Below, one piece after another: positions 30,130-40,589 of a DNA stretch of 64,000 nucleotides. The first letter of the stretch is position 1, and each line of letters opens with the position of its first letter. The stretch comes from Ahaetulla prasina (taxonomy: Eukaryota > Chordata > Lepidosauria > Squamata > Colubridae), in the NCBI RefSeq assembly GCF_028640845.1, contig NC_080543.1, forward strand, positions 3,351,459-3,415,458. Reading direction: 5' to 3'. The notes beneath the pieces are model-generated. The model was given only the letters and a program-made list of their open reading frames with translations. It was not told the DNA's origin and made no database searches. The translations under genes and the position numbers were made by a program.

Positions 30130-30659
30130 CTGAGTTTGCCAAAAAAAATTCCTGTTTTTGACCTCTGAAAACACTGCAGGGAAAAATAAAAAAAACCAGG
30201 TCTCTAAATGCAGAAAACTCAAACTTTTGCAACTGGTATATTTCAGCTCCCCAGATGGCTGCCATGTTTCTTCCTTCTCTCTCTCTCTGTCTCTCTCTCT
30301 TAAATCTCCCTGTTCACATCTGGATAAAGAATAACCACGGGGGGGGGGGGGGGGGAAAGGGATCGAAAGCCAGGGAATCCAGGAGATTCAAAGAGGTAAA
30401 AAAAAAAAAAAAAGGAACAAACTTCCCCAGAGCCTTTTTATGAAATGCATATCGTTGTTTCTGCCTGGCGCATAAATTCCAGACCACACAGCTGGAAAGT
30501 ACCAGCTGGATTCTGTCGCCCTGCCAAATCTAGCCAGCTTCCTTCGGCCTGGATAAAACAGGAAAATCTCAGCATGTATTATTAAAAAATAAAAAAAGGT
30601 TCTGAGTCCAATTAGAGATTGCATGCAAATATGGGCAGCTGCCCCATCCATGAACACAA
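30130..30659. other. Non-repetitive sequence with a poly-G run
   Basis: Contains (G)n at 30340-30354 and A runs. No element or gene recognised. Confidence 0.4.
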
Positions 30660-30925
<266 letters not shown>

Positions 30926-31260
30926 TGGTTTAATGAAAAGGACTAGGGGTGACATGATAACAGTCTTCTAATATTTGAGGGGCTGCCACAAAGAATTGGG
31001 GGTCAATGCTCCAAAGCCCCTGAAGGCACGACAAGAAACAATGGATGGAAACTAACCAAGGAGAGAAGCAACCTGGAATTAAGGAGAAACTTCCTAACAG
31101 CGAGGACAATTAACCAGGGGAACAGTTTGCCACCAGAAATCATGGGCGCTCCATCACTGGAAGTTTTTAAGAAGAGACTGGGCAGCTGTTTGTCTGAAAT
31201 AGTAGAGGGTCTCCTGCTTGAGCAGGGGGCTGGATTAGAAGACTTCCAAGGTCCCTTCCA
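30926..31260 (+). mobile_element. CR1 LINE 3' end
   Basis: GGTTTAATGAAAAGGACTAG ... GAAGTTTTTAAGAAGAGACT ... GGATTAGAAGACTTCCAAGG, then directly into the CCTAA array. Confidence 0.85.
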
Positions 31261-31394
31261 GCCTAATCTAACCTAACCTAACCTAACCTAACCTAACCTA
31301 ACCTAACCTAACCTAACCTAACCTAACCTAACCTAATTTAACCTAATTTAAATTAACCTAATTTAAATTAACCTAATCTATTCTTTCTGTATTC

Positions 31395-31464
<70 letters not shown>

Positions 31465-31870
31465 TTATTCTATTCATTCTCTATTCTGCTCTGCTCTGCT
31501 CTGCTCTGCTCTGCTCTATTCTATTCTATTCTATTCTATTTCTATTCTATTCTATTCCCTATTCTATATTCAATTCTAATTTTTATTCTGTTCTATTCGA
31601 TTCTATTCATTCTATTCTATTCTACTATACTCCTTATTCAATTCTAATTCTAATTCTAATAATTCGTATTCTATTCTATTCTATTCTATTCTATTCTATT
31701 CTATTCTATTCTATTCTATTCTATTTTATTCTATTCTATACTATACTATACTATTCTATTCTATTCTATTCTATTTTATTCTATTCTATACTATACTATA
31801 CTATTCTATTCTATTCTATTCTATTTTCTATTCTATTCTCCTCCTTATTCTATTTTCTATTCTATTTCAA
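31261..31870. repeat. 600-bp CR1-seeded microsatellite complex
   Basis: The CR1 3' end is followed by (CCTAA)n at 31272-31335, AATTTAACCT variants, (ATT)n at 31395-31463, (TCTGC)n at 31485-31515 and long (TATTC)n with TATAC variants to 31870. At least five motifs succeed one another without unique sequence. Confidence 0.93.
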
Positions 31871-32009
31871 AAAGGAGAAGATCCAAGCTGGCAAACAGCA
31901 GTGAGGAAGGAGTGATACACGCCTCCGTTCTTCTCTCTCCTTTGCTCCCCATTAAGGGCTGTTTTTGGGGGGGCTGGCTCCCTAGACCCTGACGTTCCAC
32001 CCATGATTA

Positions 32010-32397
32010 CAGGTAGTCCTCGATTTACATTTAGTGATCATTCAAAGTACCAACAGCACTGAAAAAAGTTACTTAGGACCCCTTTTCACACTTATGACCG
32101 TTGCAGATGGACAGATGATTCAAAATCCAGACGCTTGGCCACTGACTCATAATTACGACGGTCGCAGTGTCCCGGGGTCACGTGATCTCCCTTTTGAGAC
32201 CTTCTGACAAGTGAGAAGCCAGATTCGCTTAACAACCGCGTTCTTAATTCAAGAACCGCAGGGATTCACTTAACAACGGTGGCACGAAAGGTGGCCAAAA
32301 AACCCCCCACAAAACCGGACGAAATTCCCTGCACAAACCTCTCACTCGGGAACAGAAACGCCGGGCTCAATTGTGGTCATAAGTCGAGGACTACCTG
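32010..32397 (+). mobile_element. Tigger-like (TcMar) MITE, full length with TA flanks
   Basis: CAGGTAGTCCTCGATTTACA ... ATAAGTCGAGGACTACCTG, 388 bp, flanked by TA at 32008-32009 and 32398-32399. This is the best full-length copy for defining the family. It carries GGTCACGTGATCTCC. Confidence 0.9.
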
Positions 32398-32524
32398 TAT
32401 TGTCGCATGCAAATCCGGTCGGTTACAGTTTTTTAAAAAATTCAGCGTTTTGTAAAAACTCCAGAACGTAAGTGAAAGCAGTCAGGAAGTTATTCCTGCT
32501 GCGTAAACATAAGCAACTCCTTGC

Positions 32525-32527
32525 TGA

Positions 32528-32587
<60 letters not shown>

Positions 32588-32591
32588 AGGA

Positions 32592-32634
<43 letters not shown>

Positions 32635-32645
32635 GAAGAAAGAGG
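32525..32645 (+). repeat. (GAAA)n microsatellite
   Basis: About 30 tetramers with two GGAA interruptions. Purine on the plus strand. Confidence 0.95.
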
Positions 32646-32923
32646 AGCTATTTGGAGTTGTAAGTTCAGCAAAGAAAACCCAGGAGAAAATTTATTCCCC
32701 TCTCCTTTGTCCATACTTGTCCATCTTTGCACCTCCCCAATAAGTGCCTAGATTTAAACGAGGCCTCCTGCCAACCCTGTGCATTGCAAAAAATCAAATA
32801 AATCCTGAATTTAGCTCTAGGTTTAGGCTAGCAGGGGGTTCAATCCAGCGATCTGCATGTCATGTGCATCAGGCTTAAAAAGCCTACAAACAGGGCTTGT
32901 CTGTGTGAAATTGTGACCAAAAG

Positions 32924-32925
<2 letters not shown>
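32646..32925. other. Non-repetitive sequence
   Basis: Nothing recognised between the GAAA array and the AAT array. Confidence 0.4.
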
Positions 32926-32975
<50 letters not shown>

Positions 32976-33290
32976 GAATAAGAATAAGAATAAGAATAAG
33001 AATAAGAATAAGAATAGAATAGAATAGAATAGAATAGAATTTTTATTGGCCAAGTGTGATTGGACACACAAGGAATTTGTCTTCGGTGCATATGCTCTCA
33101 GTGTACATAAAGAAAAGATACCTTCATCAAGGTACAACATTTACAACACAATTGATGGTCAATATATCAATATAAATCATAAGGATTGCCAGCAACAAGT
33201 TATAGTCATGCAGACATAAATGGAAAGAGATTGGTGATGGGAACGATGAGAAGATTAATAGTAGTGCAGATTCAGTAAATAGTAAATAAT
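32926..33290 (-). mobile_element. L3/CR1-clade LINE 3' end with compound tail
   Basis: The minus-strand L3 3' UTR (TTTTTATTGGCCAAGTGTGA, CTTCATCAAGGTACAACATT) extends to about 33290. Its tail on the left is (AGAAT)n, then (AAGAAT)n hexamers, then (AAT)n, a stepwise change of unit. Confidence 0.85.
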
Positions 33291-33315
33291 AACAACAACA
33301 ACAACAACAACAAAA

Positions 33316-33785
33316 ACAGAGTTGGAAGGGACCTTGGAGATCTTCTAGTCCAACCCCCTGCCCAGGCAGGAAACCCTACAACATTTCAGACAAATGGCTA
33401 TCCAACATTTTCTTAAAAATTTCCAGTGTTGGAGCATTCACAACTTCTACAGGCAAGTCGTTCCACTTATTAATTGTTCTAACTGTCAGGAAATTCCTCC
33501 TTAGTTCTAAGTTGCTTCTTTCCTTGATCAGTTTCCACCCATTGCTTCTTGTTCTACCCTCAGGTGCTCTGGAGAACAGCTTGATTCCCTCTTCTCTGTG
33601 TCAACCCCTGAGATACTGGAAGACTGCTATCATGTCTCCCCTAGTCCTTCTTTTTATTAAATTAGACATACCGAGTTCCTGCAACCGTCCTTCATATGTT
33701 TTTGCCTCCAGTCCCCTAATCATCTTTGTTGCTCTTCTCTGCACTCTTTCCAGAATCTCAGCATCTTTTTCACATCTTAAAAGTG
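33316..33785 (-). mobile_element. CR1 LINE 3' end with ORF2 C-terminus
   Basis: AACAGAGTTGGAAGGGACCT through CTCAGCATCTTTTTCACATC. The translated minus strand follows the same ORF2 C-terminal order as at 13 kb. An (AAC)n run at 33292-33315 is the tail. Confidence 0.85.
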
Positions 33786-34028
33786 CAGAAGCTAGCTAAG
33801 GATTTTTTGCAGATTATTTTTATTTTTTTTGCAAAACTGCCCTTGGCTGCTTTCAAACCTCTCCCTCCTTCTGAGAAAATGCGTGGGCGGCCCCGCCAAA
33901 AAGCAGAATAAACGATACAAAATAAGAGCCATCGGGAGATTAAAAGTTACGCAAACGTCTCTGGGCGTACATTGGATTCTCAGCTTGGCGACCTGAAGAT
34001 ATCGTGGACTTCAACTCCCAGAATGATC

Positions 34029-34090
34029 CAGTGGTGGGATTCAAATAATTTAACAATCGGTTCGGGCGAACCGGTTGAATTTAACCATTG
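34029..34090. mobile_element. Very short hAT element (ACCGGTT family) inside a MITE
   Basis: CAGTGGTGGGATTCAAATAA ... GAATTTAACCATTG, 62 bp, apparently inserted in a CAGGGGTC-type MITE: GGACTTCAACTCCCAGAATG lies before it and GTTCTGGGAGTTGAAGTCC after. It shares its left 40 bp with the 137-bp copies at 47234 and 52396. Confidence 0.7.
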
Positions 34091-34316
34091 CTAGAATCCC
34101 CCCCAGCTAGCAATGGATGCGAGGGGGGGGGCGTTCTGGGAGTTGAAGTCCAAGCACTGTCAATTGGAGAATTCTAGGAGTTGAATTCTGGGAATCGACT
34201 GGAGAATTCTAGTTCTTCAAATTGCCAAGGTTGAAAAAGTCTGGTTTGGAAGCTTTCGGAATCCAAGTCACAGAGAACAAGGAAAAGTTGTAACAAGCAT
34301 GGATTGAGATACCTAT

Positions 34317-34647
34317 AGGGAGTCCTCGACTTACAACCGTTTGGTCAGTGATCGTTCGAAGTTACAACGGACTTACGACCGTTTCTCACGCTCGCAACCC
34401 TTGCTGCATCCCCGTGGTCACGATTCACATGCTTGGCAACTGGCACGTACTTACGACGGTTTCAGTGTCTCAGGGGGTCACGTGATCCCCTTTTGCGACC
34501 TTCCGACAAGCAAAGTCAACGGGGGAGCCAGATCCACTTAACAACCATGTTACTCACTTAACAACTTCAGCGGTTCGCTTTAGCAACCGTCTCGCTTAGC
34601 CGCAAAAACGTTGGGCTCAATCGTGGTTGCACGTTGAGGACCAACGA
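34317..34647 (+). mobile_element. Tigger-like (TcMar) MITE
   Basis: GAGTCCTCGACTTACAACCG ... GTTGCACGTTGAGGACCAAC. It carries GGTCACGTGATCCCC. Confidence 0.8.
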
Positions 34648-34689
34648 TATTAAAATCGATATTAGGAACTACGTAATGGAGCAAAATAT

Positions 34690-34956
34690 GGGGCCTCTGT
34701 GGCTCAGACTGCTAAGACAGTCTGTTATTAACAGCAGCTGCTTGCAATTACTGCAGGTTCAAGTCCCACCAGGCCCAAGGTTGACTCAGCCTTCCATCCT
34801 TTATAAGGTAGGTAAAATGAGGACCCAGATTGTTGGGGGCAATAAGTTGACTTTGTATATAAATATACAAATAGGATGAAGACTATTGCTAACATAGTGT
34901 AAGCCGCCCTGAGTCTTCGGAGAAGGGCGGGATACAAATGCAAATTTAAAAAAAAT
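34690..34956 (+). mobile_element. tRNA-derived SINE A (LINE-tailed), full length
   Basis: GGGGCCTCTGTGGCTCAGAC (A box), GCAGGTTCAAGTCCCACCAG (B box), GTAGGTAAAATGAGGACCCA, then AAGCCGCCCTGAGTCTTCGG and an A-rich tail. It is the same family as 22862-23126. Confidence 0.9.
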
Positions 34957-35249
34957 CTTTCCTAATCTCCAAGATTTCTTTGTCTCTCCTTATCTTCCAT
35001 ATAAATCACACATATTTTCAACAAAAATCCTCCTTGTGATTTCATTTTGAGTCCCTGGCACTCACACTGCATGCATCTCCAATCAATTCTCCACGCTCTT
35101 TAACAGCCAGTACACTGATTTTTCAAAAATAAAGTGAAAGAACCATGTTGCACAATCTAGAGTTAGGGGCGAAAAAAACAATGTAAGATTTCATCAGAGT
35201 CTCCCCTAAGGATAAAATTTTTGCCATGAGCTCAAAGCAATGAGTTGGT

Positions 35250-35507
35250 AACTCAAGGACTGGCCAACGGACAAAATAGCAGTAGCAACAGCACTTAGAC
35301 ACCGCTTCCCAGTGCTTTTCAGCCCTCTCTAAAGTGGTTTACAGAGTCGGCCTCTTGCCCCCAACAATCTGAGTCTTCACTTTACTGACCAGGGAAGGAT
35401 GGAAGGCCTGAGTCAACCTTGAGCCGGTCAGGATCGAACTCCTGGTTGTGGGCAGAGTTTGCCTGCAATACTGCATTCTAACCACTGCGCCACCACATTT
35501 CCTTCCT
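35250..35507 (-). mobile_element. tRNA-derived SINE B (CTATTG-tailed)
   Basis: Minus strand: GTGGTGGCGCAGTGGTTAGA (A box), GGAGTTCGATCCTGACCGG (B box), then CTCAAGGTTGACTCAGGCCT and CAGATTGTTGGGGGCAAG, ending GTGCTGTTGCTACTGCTATT. The head and tail differ from SINE A, but the middle (GTTGACTCAGCCTTCCATCC to the GGGGGCAA block) is shared. Confidence 0.85.
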
Positions 35508-35518
35508 TCCTTCCTTCC

Positions 35519-36309
35519 TGTTGTGGTCCGCCAGCAGCCTGTGGAGGTGGTAGTGGAGTCGGACAGTGAGGAGGCTGGGGAGGTCAATGGGCCAGTCCTG
35601 GAGTCAAGGGAAGGCCCGGACGAGGGCTCTACGTTGGGGCCATCTGGGAGCGATGCACAGACTCTGGAGCCTCCAGAGGCGGACAGCAGAGAGGCAGAGG
35701 AGCAGGAGGAGCCCGTTCCTAGTGCACGCATGCGAAGAGCTGCCAGAAGGCAAGAGCAGCTCAAGCAAAAGGGACGACTGAGGAGTAAGGCTAGGAGATG
35801 ATTGGCCCCTCCCATAAGGCTTAAAAGAGCAGCAACGAGCCATTGAGTTCTTTGTGGGAAAGCAACGTTGAATCCCGTTGCTTCTTTTCAGCATCTCTTG
35901 AACTTTGTGGGGGTTTTGCCATGAAAAATGGTCTCTGGTGGCTCAGCAGACTAAGTCTGTCTGTTATTAACAGCAGCTGCCTGCAATTACTGCAAGTTCA
36001 AGCCCCACCAGGCCCAAGGTTGACTCAGCCTTCCATCCTTTATAAAGTAGGTAAAATGAGGACCCAGATTGTTTGTTGGGGGGCAATAAAAGTTGACTTT
36101 GTATATAATATACAAATGGATGAACACTATTGCTTAACACTGTGTAAGCTGCCCTGAGTCTTCGGAGAAGGGCGGGATATAAATTCAAATTAAAAAAAAT
36201 TGTTTTGGACTAAGCTGAGAATGAATTAATTCTCAGCTGTTTTAATAAAATAAGTTTGTTCAGGACTGAATTGTGTTTGGTAATCACTATTTGGGCCTCG
36301 GTCACAACA
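35519..36309 (+). mobile_element. Solo LTR (Gypsy-like) containing SINE A
   Basis: The element starts TGTTGTGGTCC and ends GGTCACAACA (perfect TGTTGTG/CACAACA ends), flanked by CTTCC (35514-35518 and 36310-36314). Without the SINE at 35931-36200 it is about 520 bp. It has a TATA-like GGCTTAAAAGAGC and a late AATAAAATAA. An acidic, then basic, open frame (VESDSEEAGEV ... MRRAARRQEQLKQKGRLRSK, to about 35801) lies in its first half. No internal retroelement genes flank it, so it is a recombined solo LTR. The flanks are TTCC repeats, which weakens the duplication evidence; the Gypsy label is inferred. Confidence 0.8.
35931..36200 (+). mobile_element. tRNA-derived SINE A within the LTR
   Basis: GTCTCTGGTGGCTCAGCAGA ... 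GCCCTGAGTCTTCGGAGAAG, ending AAATTCAAATTAAAAAAAAT. It is younger than the LTR. Confidence 0.88.
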
Positions 36310-36360
36310 CTTCCTTCCTTCTTACTTACCTACCTACCTACCTACCTACCTACTTACTTC

Positions 36361-36835
36361 AAACAAGAACGTATAAATGTGCAGCCTTGATCCAACTTTA
36401 CACACGCTATGTTAATGCCACAGACGGTAGCCATCAGTTCAGGCACGTTTCGCCAGATTTTAATTTCTTTCTTTTTTACTTCCCAAACATCTTCACACTA
36501 TTTTATGCATATACTACACTAATCCCCAGACCAGTTTCTGGAGGTCGTAATCGGAGGTCCAAGCAGTGTGCTAACACATCCTTTGTTGCTATTGATATTT
36601 GCGCCGAAGGAAGATTGCGTTGGTTAGGAATCCATCACAAAATGACTCAATGCTATGAAACGCGAGAGGATTCATTTCGAAGCCAAAATCCTGTATCGCT
36701 TGGGGAGATTCACCAACGGATAAAGACACGCCTGCGTTTGTGTTCTCCATCTAAATAAATATACTGGGAAAATGCCACACTGATCATCTTCAAACCACAT
36801 TAGACAGAGTGTAACCCCTCTCCTGAAATACCTTA
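36361..36835. other. Non-repetitive sequence with a 161-codon open frame
   Basis: A plus-strand frame from 36273 (in LTR sequence) runs to 36758 through short TACC repeats into unique sequence. I see no domain, signal peptide or splice pattern, and do not call it a gene. Confidence 0.35.
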
Positions 36836-36956
36836 TATAATAATAATACTAATAATATTATTATTATTATTAATAATAATAATATTGCTAACATAGTGTA
36901 AGCCGCCCTGAGTCTTCAGAGAAGGGCGGGATATAAATGCAAATAATAATAATAAT

Positions 36957-36987
<31 letters not shown>

Positions 36988-37178
36988 GAGTTGGAAGGGA
37001 CCTTGGAGGTCTTCTAGTCCAACCCCCTGCCCAGGCAGGAAACCCTACACCGTTTCAGACAAATGGCTATCCAACATTTTCTTAAAAATTTCCAGTGTTG
37101 GAGCATTTACAACTTCTGCAGGCAAGTTGTTCCACTGATTAATTGTTCTAACTGTCAGGAAATTTCTCCTTAGTTCTA
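36836..37178. mobile_element. SINE A 3' end (+) beside CR1 3' end (-), with AAT/AAC tails
   Basis: 36884-36950 is the SINE A terminus (AAGCCGCCCTGAGTCTTCAG). An (AAT)n(AAC)n run leads to a minus-strand CR1 3' end at 36988-37178 (GAGTTGGAAGGGACCTTGGA ... GGAAATTTCTCCTTAGTTC). Confidence 0.82.
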
Positions 37179-37246
37179 TATATTTTCATGTATAAGCCAA
37201 GATTGTGTTTGTTTGTTTGTGTGTGTGTGTGCTTGGTTCTCTCTTA

Positions 37247-37435
37247 GCTTGGTGGTTTTCTTGCATTACCTAACTAGGTAACATCATCAGTGCTACATAG
37301 CAGAGGGGGTTGTGAAGAGGAGAAGGAGGGCGGCTATGGGTCCTTGGTACTGTTTGAGCTTGCTTGTTTTCGTGCAGATATTCCATTACCCAAGTAGGTA
37401 ACATCATCAGTTCAGAGAGAAGGATTGTGGGGTCA
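37247..37435 (-). repeat. Two ribozyme-like repeat units, degraded
   Basis: TTGCATTACCTAACTAGGTA, ACATCATCAGTGCTACATAG and CATTACCCAAGTAGGTAACA, TCATCAG are minus-strand cores with the GAAAC region damaged. They are separated by GGTCCTTGGTACTGTTTGAG, a spacing of about 127 bp. Confidence 0.7.
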
Positions 37436-37760
37436 ATACATGCCAGTTGCCAAGCATCCGAATTTTGCAACGGTCATAAGTGTGAAAAACAGTCGTAAGT
37501 CACTTTTTTCGCTGGCTTCTCTGCAAATGGGCTTGTACCAGAGGTGAAATCCAGCAGGTTCTGACAGGTTCTGGAGAACCACTAGCAGAAATTTTGAGTA
37601 GTTCGGAGAACCGGCAAATACCACCTCTGGCTGGCCCCAGAGTGGGGTGGGAATGGAGATTTTGCAATATCCTTCCCCTGCCACGTCACCAAGCCACACC
37701 CACAGAACCGGTAGTAAAAAAAATTGTACACCAGTACACTAGTATACTGGCTTGTACACC
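37436..37760. mobile_element. Tigger-like fragment interrupted by an ACCGGTT-type MITE
   Basis: 37436-37515 is the Tigger-like middle (GCCAGTTGCCAAGCATCCGA ... AAGTCACTTTTTTCGCTG). 37539-37730 (CAGAGGTGAAATCCAGCAGG ... CCACAGAACCGGTAGTAAAA) is a MITE related to those at 49000 and 53321, with a damaged right end. Confidence 0.65.
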
Positions 37761-38008
37761 AGTATATACGGTAGAATTAGAATTTTATCTACTCTGTGGC
37801 AACTCCAGGACTTCACAGTAGTTCCAGAACTTAAAAGTAGTGGATGAGTTTTTCCAAAAACGGTTGAATTAGAACTCTTTTGGGATTTTGCCCGCTCTTC
37901 CAATTTCGCTGATTTTGTGAATATTATGGTAATTTTCCGATCAGGGGAAAAAAAACCCTGCTGAACAATAAATACATAGGTATTTTCCACATACTTGTTA
38001 ACAGAAAC

Positions 38009-38446
38009 TTAGAAAACGGCGCTACAGAGCACTGTACACCCAGAACAACTAGACACAAGGACAGTTTTTTCCCGAAGGCCATCACTCTGCTAAACAAATA
38101 ATTCCCTCAACACTGTCAAACTATTTACTGAATCTGCACTACTATTAATCTTCTCATAGTTCCCATCACCAATCTCTTTCCATTTATGACTGTATGACTA
38201 TAACTTGTTGCTGGCAATCCTTATGATTTATATTGTTATATTGACCATCATTTGTGTTGTAAATGTTGTACCTTGATGAACGTATCTTTTCTTTTATGTA
38301 CACTGAGAGCATATGCACCAAGACAAATTCCTTGTGTGTCCAATCACACTTGGCCAATAAAAAATTCTATTCTATTCTATTCTATTCTATTCTATTCTAT
38401 TCTATTCTATTCTATTCTATTCTATTCTATTCTATTCTATTCTATA
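38009..38446 (+). mobile_element. L3/CR1-clade LINE 3' end with (TATTC)n
   Basis: GGCGCTACAGAGCACTGTAC ... CACTTGGCCAATAAAAAATT, then about 17 TATTC units at 38361-38446. Confidence 0.87.
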
Positions 38447-38812
38447 ACTTAGCAGAAAAAGATTATTTTTTTAAGAAAACCTTTGAAGCCGATAACCCTG
38501 TTGGGGTTGCAGAAAAATACTGTTTCTGCAATTAGCACCCAAACTTTGTTACTTAGGATAGGATTTATGAGAGAGGAAGATGGGGGGGTTGTTTCTAATA
38601 GAAAATTAAGAACCAGCTGAAACGTTCACCGTGTTTTCTATTTTGGAAAATTTTTCCATGGAAAATGACACACCCCCACCGAGTTAAATTTAACATCTCC
38701 TGTCAACGTCATTAATCTTCACCCACAGTACCAGTCTGCCGTTATTATGGTCCCACAGTCATCCAGATGTTTAGACTGGTTCTGGCATTTTTATCCACCT
38801 ATCAAGTTCAGA
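38447..38812. other. Non-repetitive sequence
   Basis: Nothing recognised. Confidence 0.4.
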
Positions 38813-38990
38813 GTTGGAAGGGACCTTGTAGGTCATCTAGTCCAACCCCCCTGCCCAAGCAGGAGACCCTACACCATTTCTGACAGAGGGCAATCCAGTC
38901 TCTTCTTGAAAGCTTCCAGGGATGAAGCTCCCACAACTTCCAAAGGCAACTTCTGTTCCATGGGTTGACTGTTCTCACTGTCAGGAAATT
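38813..38990 (-). mobile_element. CR1 LINE 3' end
   Basis: AGAGTTGGAAGGGACCTTGT ... TGACTGTTCTCACTGTCAGG. It is directly followed by 55 bp of Tigger-like MITE (38991-39045). Confidence 0.8.
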
Positions 38991-39050
38991 TCGGTCGTAA
39001 GTCACTTTATTCAACATTTTTGTAACTTAGAATGGTCACTAATCTCCTAG

Positions 39051-39280
39051 AACCGTGTGGCGTAATGGTTAAGGTGCTGGCCTAGAAACCAGAAGACTGG
39101 GAATTGTAGTTCCGCCTTAGGCACGAAAGCCAGCTGCGTGACTTTGGGCCAATCACCTTGAATCTGGGAGTTCTAGTCCTACCTTAAGTCTGAAAGCCAG
39201 TGGGGTGACTTCGGGCGAATCACCAGGAGACTGTGAGTTCTAGTTTCACTTTAGGCACGAAAGCCATCTGGGTGGGCCAC
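39051..39280 (+). mobile_element. CORE-type tRNA SINE with internal triplication
   Basis: GTGTGGCGTAATGGTTAAGG (A-box region) starts a tRNA head. Three copies of a roughly 60-bp unit follow (TAGTTCCGCCTTAGGCACGA, TAGTCCTACCTTAAGTCTGA, TAGTTTCACTTTAGGCACGA, the first two with a GGGC(C/G)AATCAC-type end). It is interrupted by Tigger-like sequence at 39281-39425. Confidence 0.75.
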
Positions 39281-39579
39281 TGCAACCGTCATAAATACGA
39301 CCAAGCATCTGAATTTTGATCAGGTGACCCCCGGGGATGCTGCCACAGTCGTTAAGTGTGGAAAAAATGGTCATAAGTCACGTTTTTAAGTGATGTTGTC
39401 ACTTTGAACTTTGAACAATAAATGAGCTGTTGTGGATTAGCTGCCATGGGGATTTTCTCAATGCTGATGGTGTTCAAGGGATGCTCCAGAAGTTCTGGAA
39501 TGGAACTACATTGGAAATACATCTGCTTTCTTTTGCCACAGTCGTTCTATTTCTGTTTGCAGATCTTGGGACGTTATGA

Positions 39580-40080
39580 TTTTCTTCAGGAGATTCTCAG
39601 TCATCCAGGTCCCTTGTTGTTTTTTTAATTTGCATTTATATCCCGCCCTTCTCCGAAGACTCAGGGCAGCTTACACTATGTTAGCAATAGTCTTCATCCT
39701 ATTTGTATATTTATATACAAAGTCAACTTATTGCCCCCAACAATCTGGGTCCTCATTTTACCTACCTTATAAAGGATGGAAGGCTGAGTCAACCTTGGGC
39801 CTGGTGGGACTCGAGCCTGCAGTAATTGCAAGCAGCTGTGTTAATAACAGACAGACTTAGTCTGCTGAGCCACCAGAGGCTCAGAGGTTTTTCTTTGAAG
39901 ACCTTCTGCTTCTCACCCAAGAAGCTTCTTCAGCTCTGATCATTGCCCACCATCCAGTCAGAGCTGATGAAGCTTCTTGGATGAGAAGCGAAACGCTTTC
40001 AAGGAAAAACCAGAAAGTCCAAGTAGCTTCTTGATAAAAAGCACCTTGGGCAATTTCTTCTACGTGTTTCTCTTCTACTT
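39580..40080. mobile_element. Inverted pair of Penelope-like 3' ends, SINE A inserted
   Basis: On the minus strand, GAGATTCTCAGTCATCCAGG (39590) continues after the SINE at TTTTTCTTTGAAGACCTTCT to about 39935. A plus-strand copy follows at 39955-40080: GCTGATGAAGCTTCTTGGAT, GAGAAGCGAAACGCTTTCAA, GGAAAAACCAGAAAGTCCA. In the plus copy, CTGATGA (39965-39971), a 6-bp hairpin (GCTTCT/AGAAGC) and GAAA (39991-39994) match a hammerhead core. Assignment to Penelope-like elements rests on resemblance to vertebrate copies known to me. Confidence 0.7.
39627..39880 (-). mobile_element. tRNA-derived SINE A
   Basis: AATTTGCATTTATATCCCGC ... GTCTGCTGAGCCACCAGAGG, inserted into the minus-strand Penelope-like end. 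Confidence 0.88.
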
Positions 40081-40183
40081 TGCTGTTTCCATGTCCACTA
40101 GCCAAATTTTTTGGTCTTTCCTAAGGATGACTATTAAATCTTGGGTGTTCAGTGACAGGCGCTTGTCTATTTGAATTCTAAAG

Positions 40184-40581
40184 CAAGAGTCTCCAATCTT
40201 GACAACTTTAAGACTTGTGGCTCAGACTGGTAAGACAGTCTGTTATTAACACAGCTGCCTGCAATTACTGCAGGTTCTAGTCCCACCAGGCCCAAGGTTG
40301 ACTCAGCCTTCCATCCTTTATAAGGTAGGTAAAATGAGGACCCAGATTGTTGGGGGCAATAAGTTGACTTTGTATATAATATACAAATAGGATGAAGACT
40401 ATTGCTAACATAGTGTAAGCCGCCCTGAGTCTTCGGAGAAGGGCGGGATATAAATGCAAATTTAAAAAAAAAACAACTTGTGGATTTCAACTCCTAGAGC
40501 TCCTCAGCCAGCTTTGCTGGCTGGGGAATTCTGGGAGTTGAAGTCCACAAGTCTTAAAGTTATCAAGGTTGGAGACCCCTG
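40184..40581. mobile_element. hAT-type MITE containing SINE A
   Basis: CAAGAGTCTCCAATCTTGAC ... ATCAAGGTTGGAGACCCCTG, with the perfect 8-bp duplication TTCTAAAG (40176-40183 and 40582-40589). The SINE lies in its left arm; removing it leaves a MITE of about 135 bp. Confidence 0.92.
40221..40475 (+). mobile_element. tRNA-derived SINE A, with target duplication ACTTGTGG
   Basis: CTCAGACTGGTAAGACAGTC ... TATAAATGCAAATTTAAAAA, between ACTTGTGG at 40213-40220 and 40476-40483. This shows that the SINE retrotransposed into an existing MITE; its first bases are missing or merged with the duplication. Confidence 0.88.
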
Positions 40582-40589
40582 TTCTAAAG

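Noticed and set aside
31272..31335. (CCTAA)n, the arthropod-type telomere unit
   Set aside because: It begins exactly at a CR1 3' end and grades into other pentamers, so it is a LINE-seeded microsatellite in a vertebrate.
34690..36200. tRNA genes, because of A- and B-box matches
   Set aside because: The boxes belong to SINE heads with CORE and LINE-like tails present in several copies; no complete cloverleaf is evident.
36273..36758. 161-codon plus-strand open frame as a gene
   Set aside because: It starts in the LTR end, crosses a TACC repeat and shows no recognisable domain.
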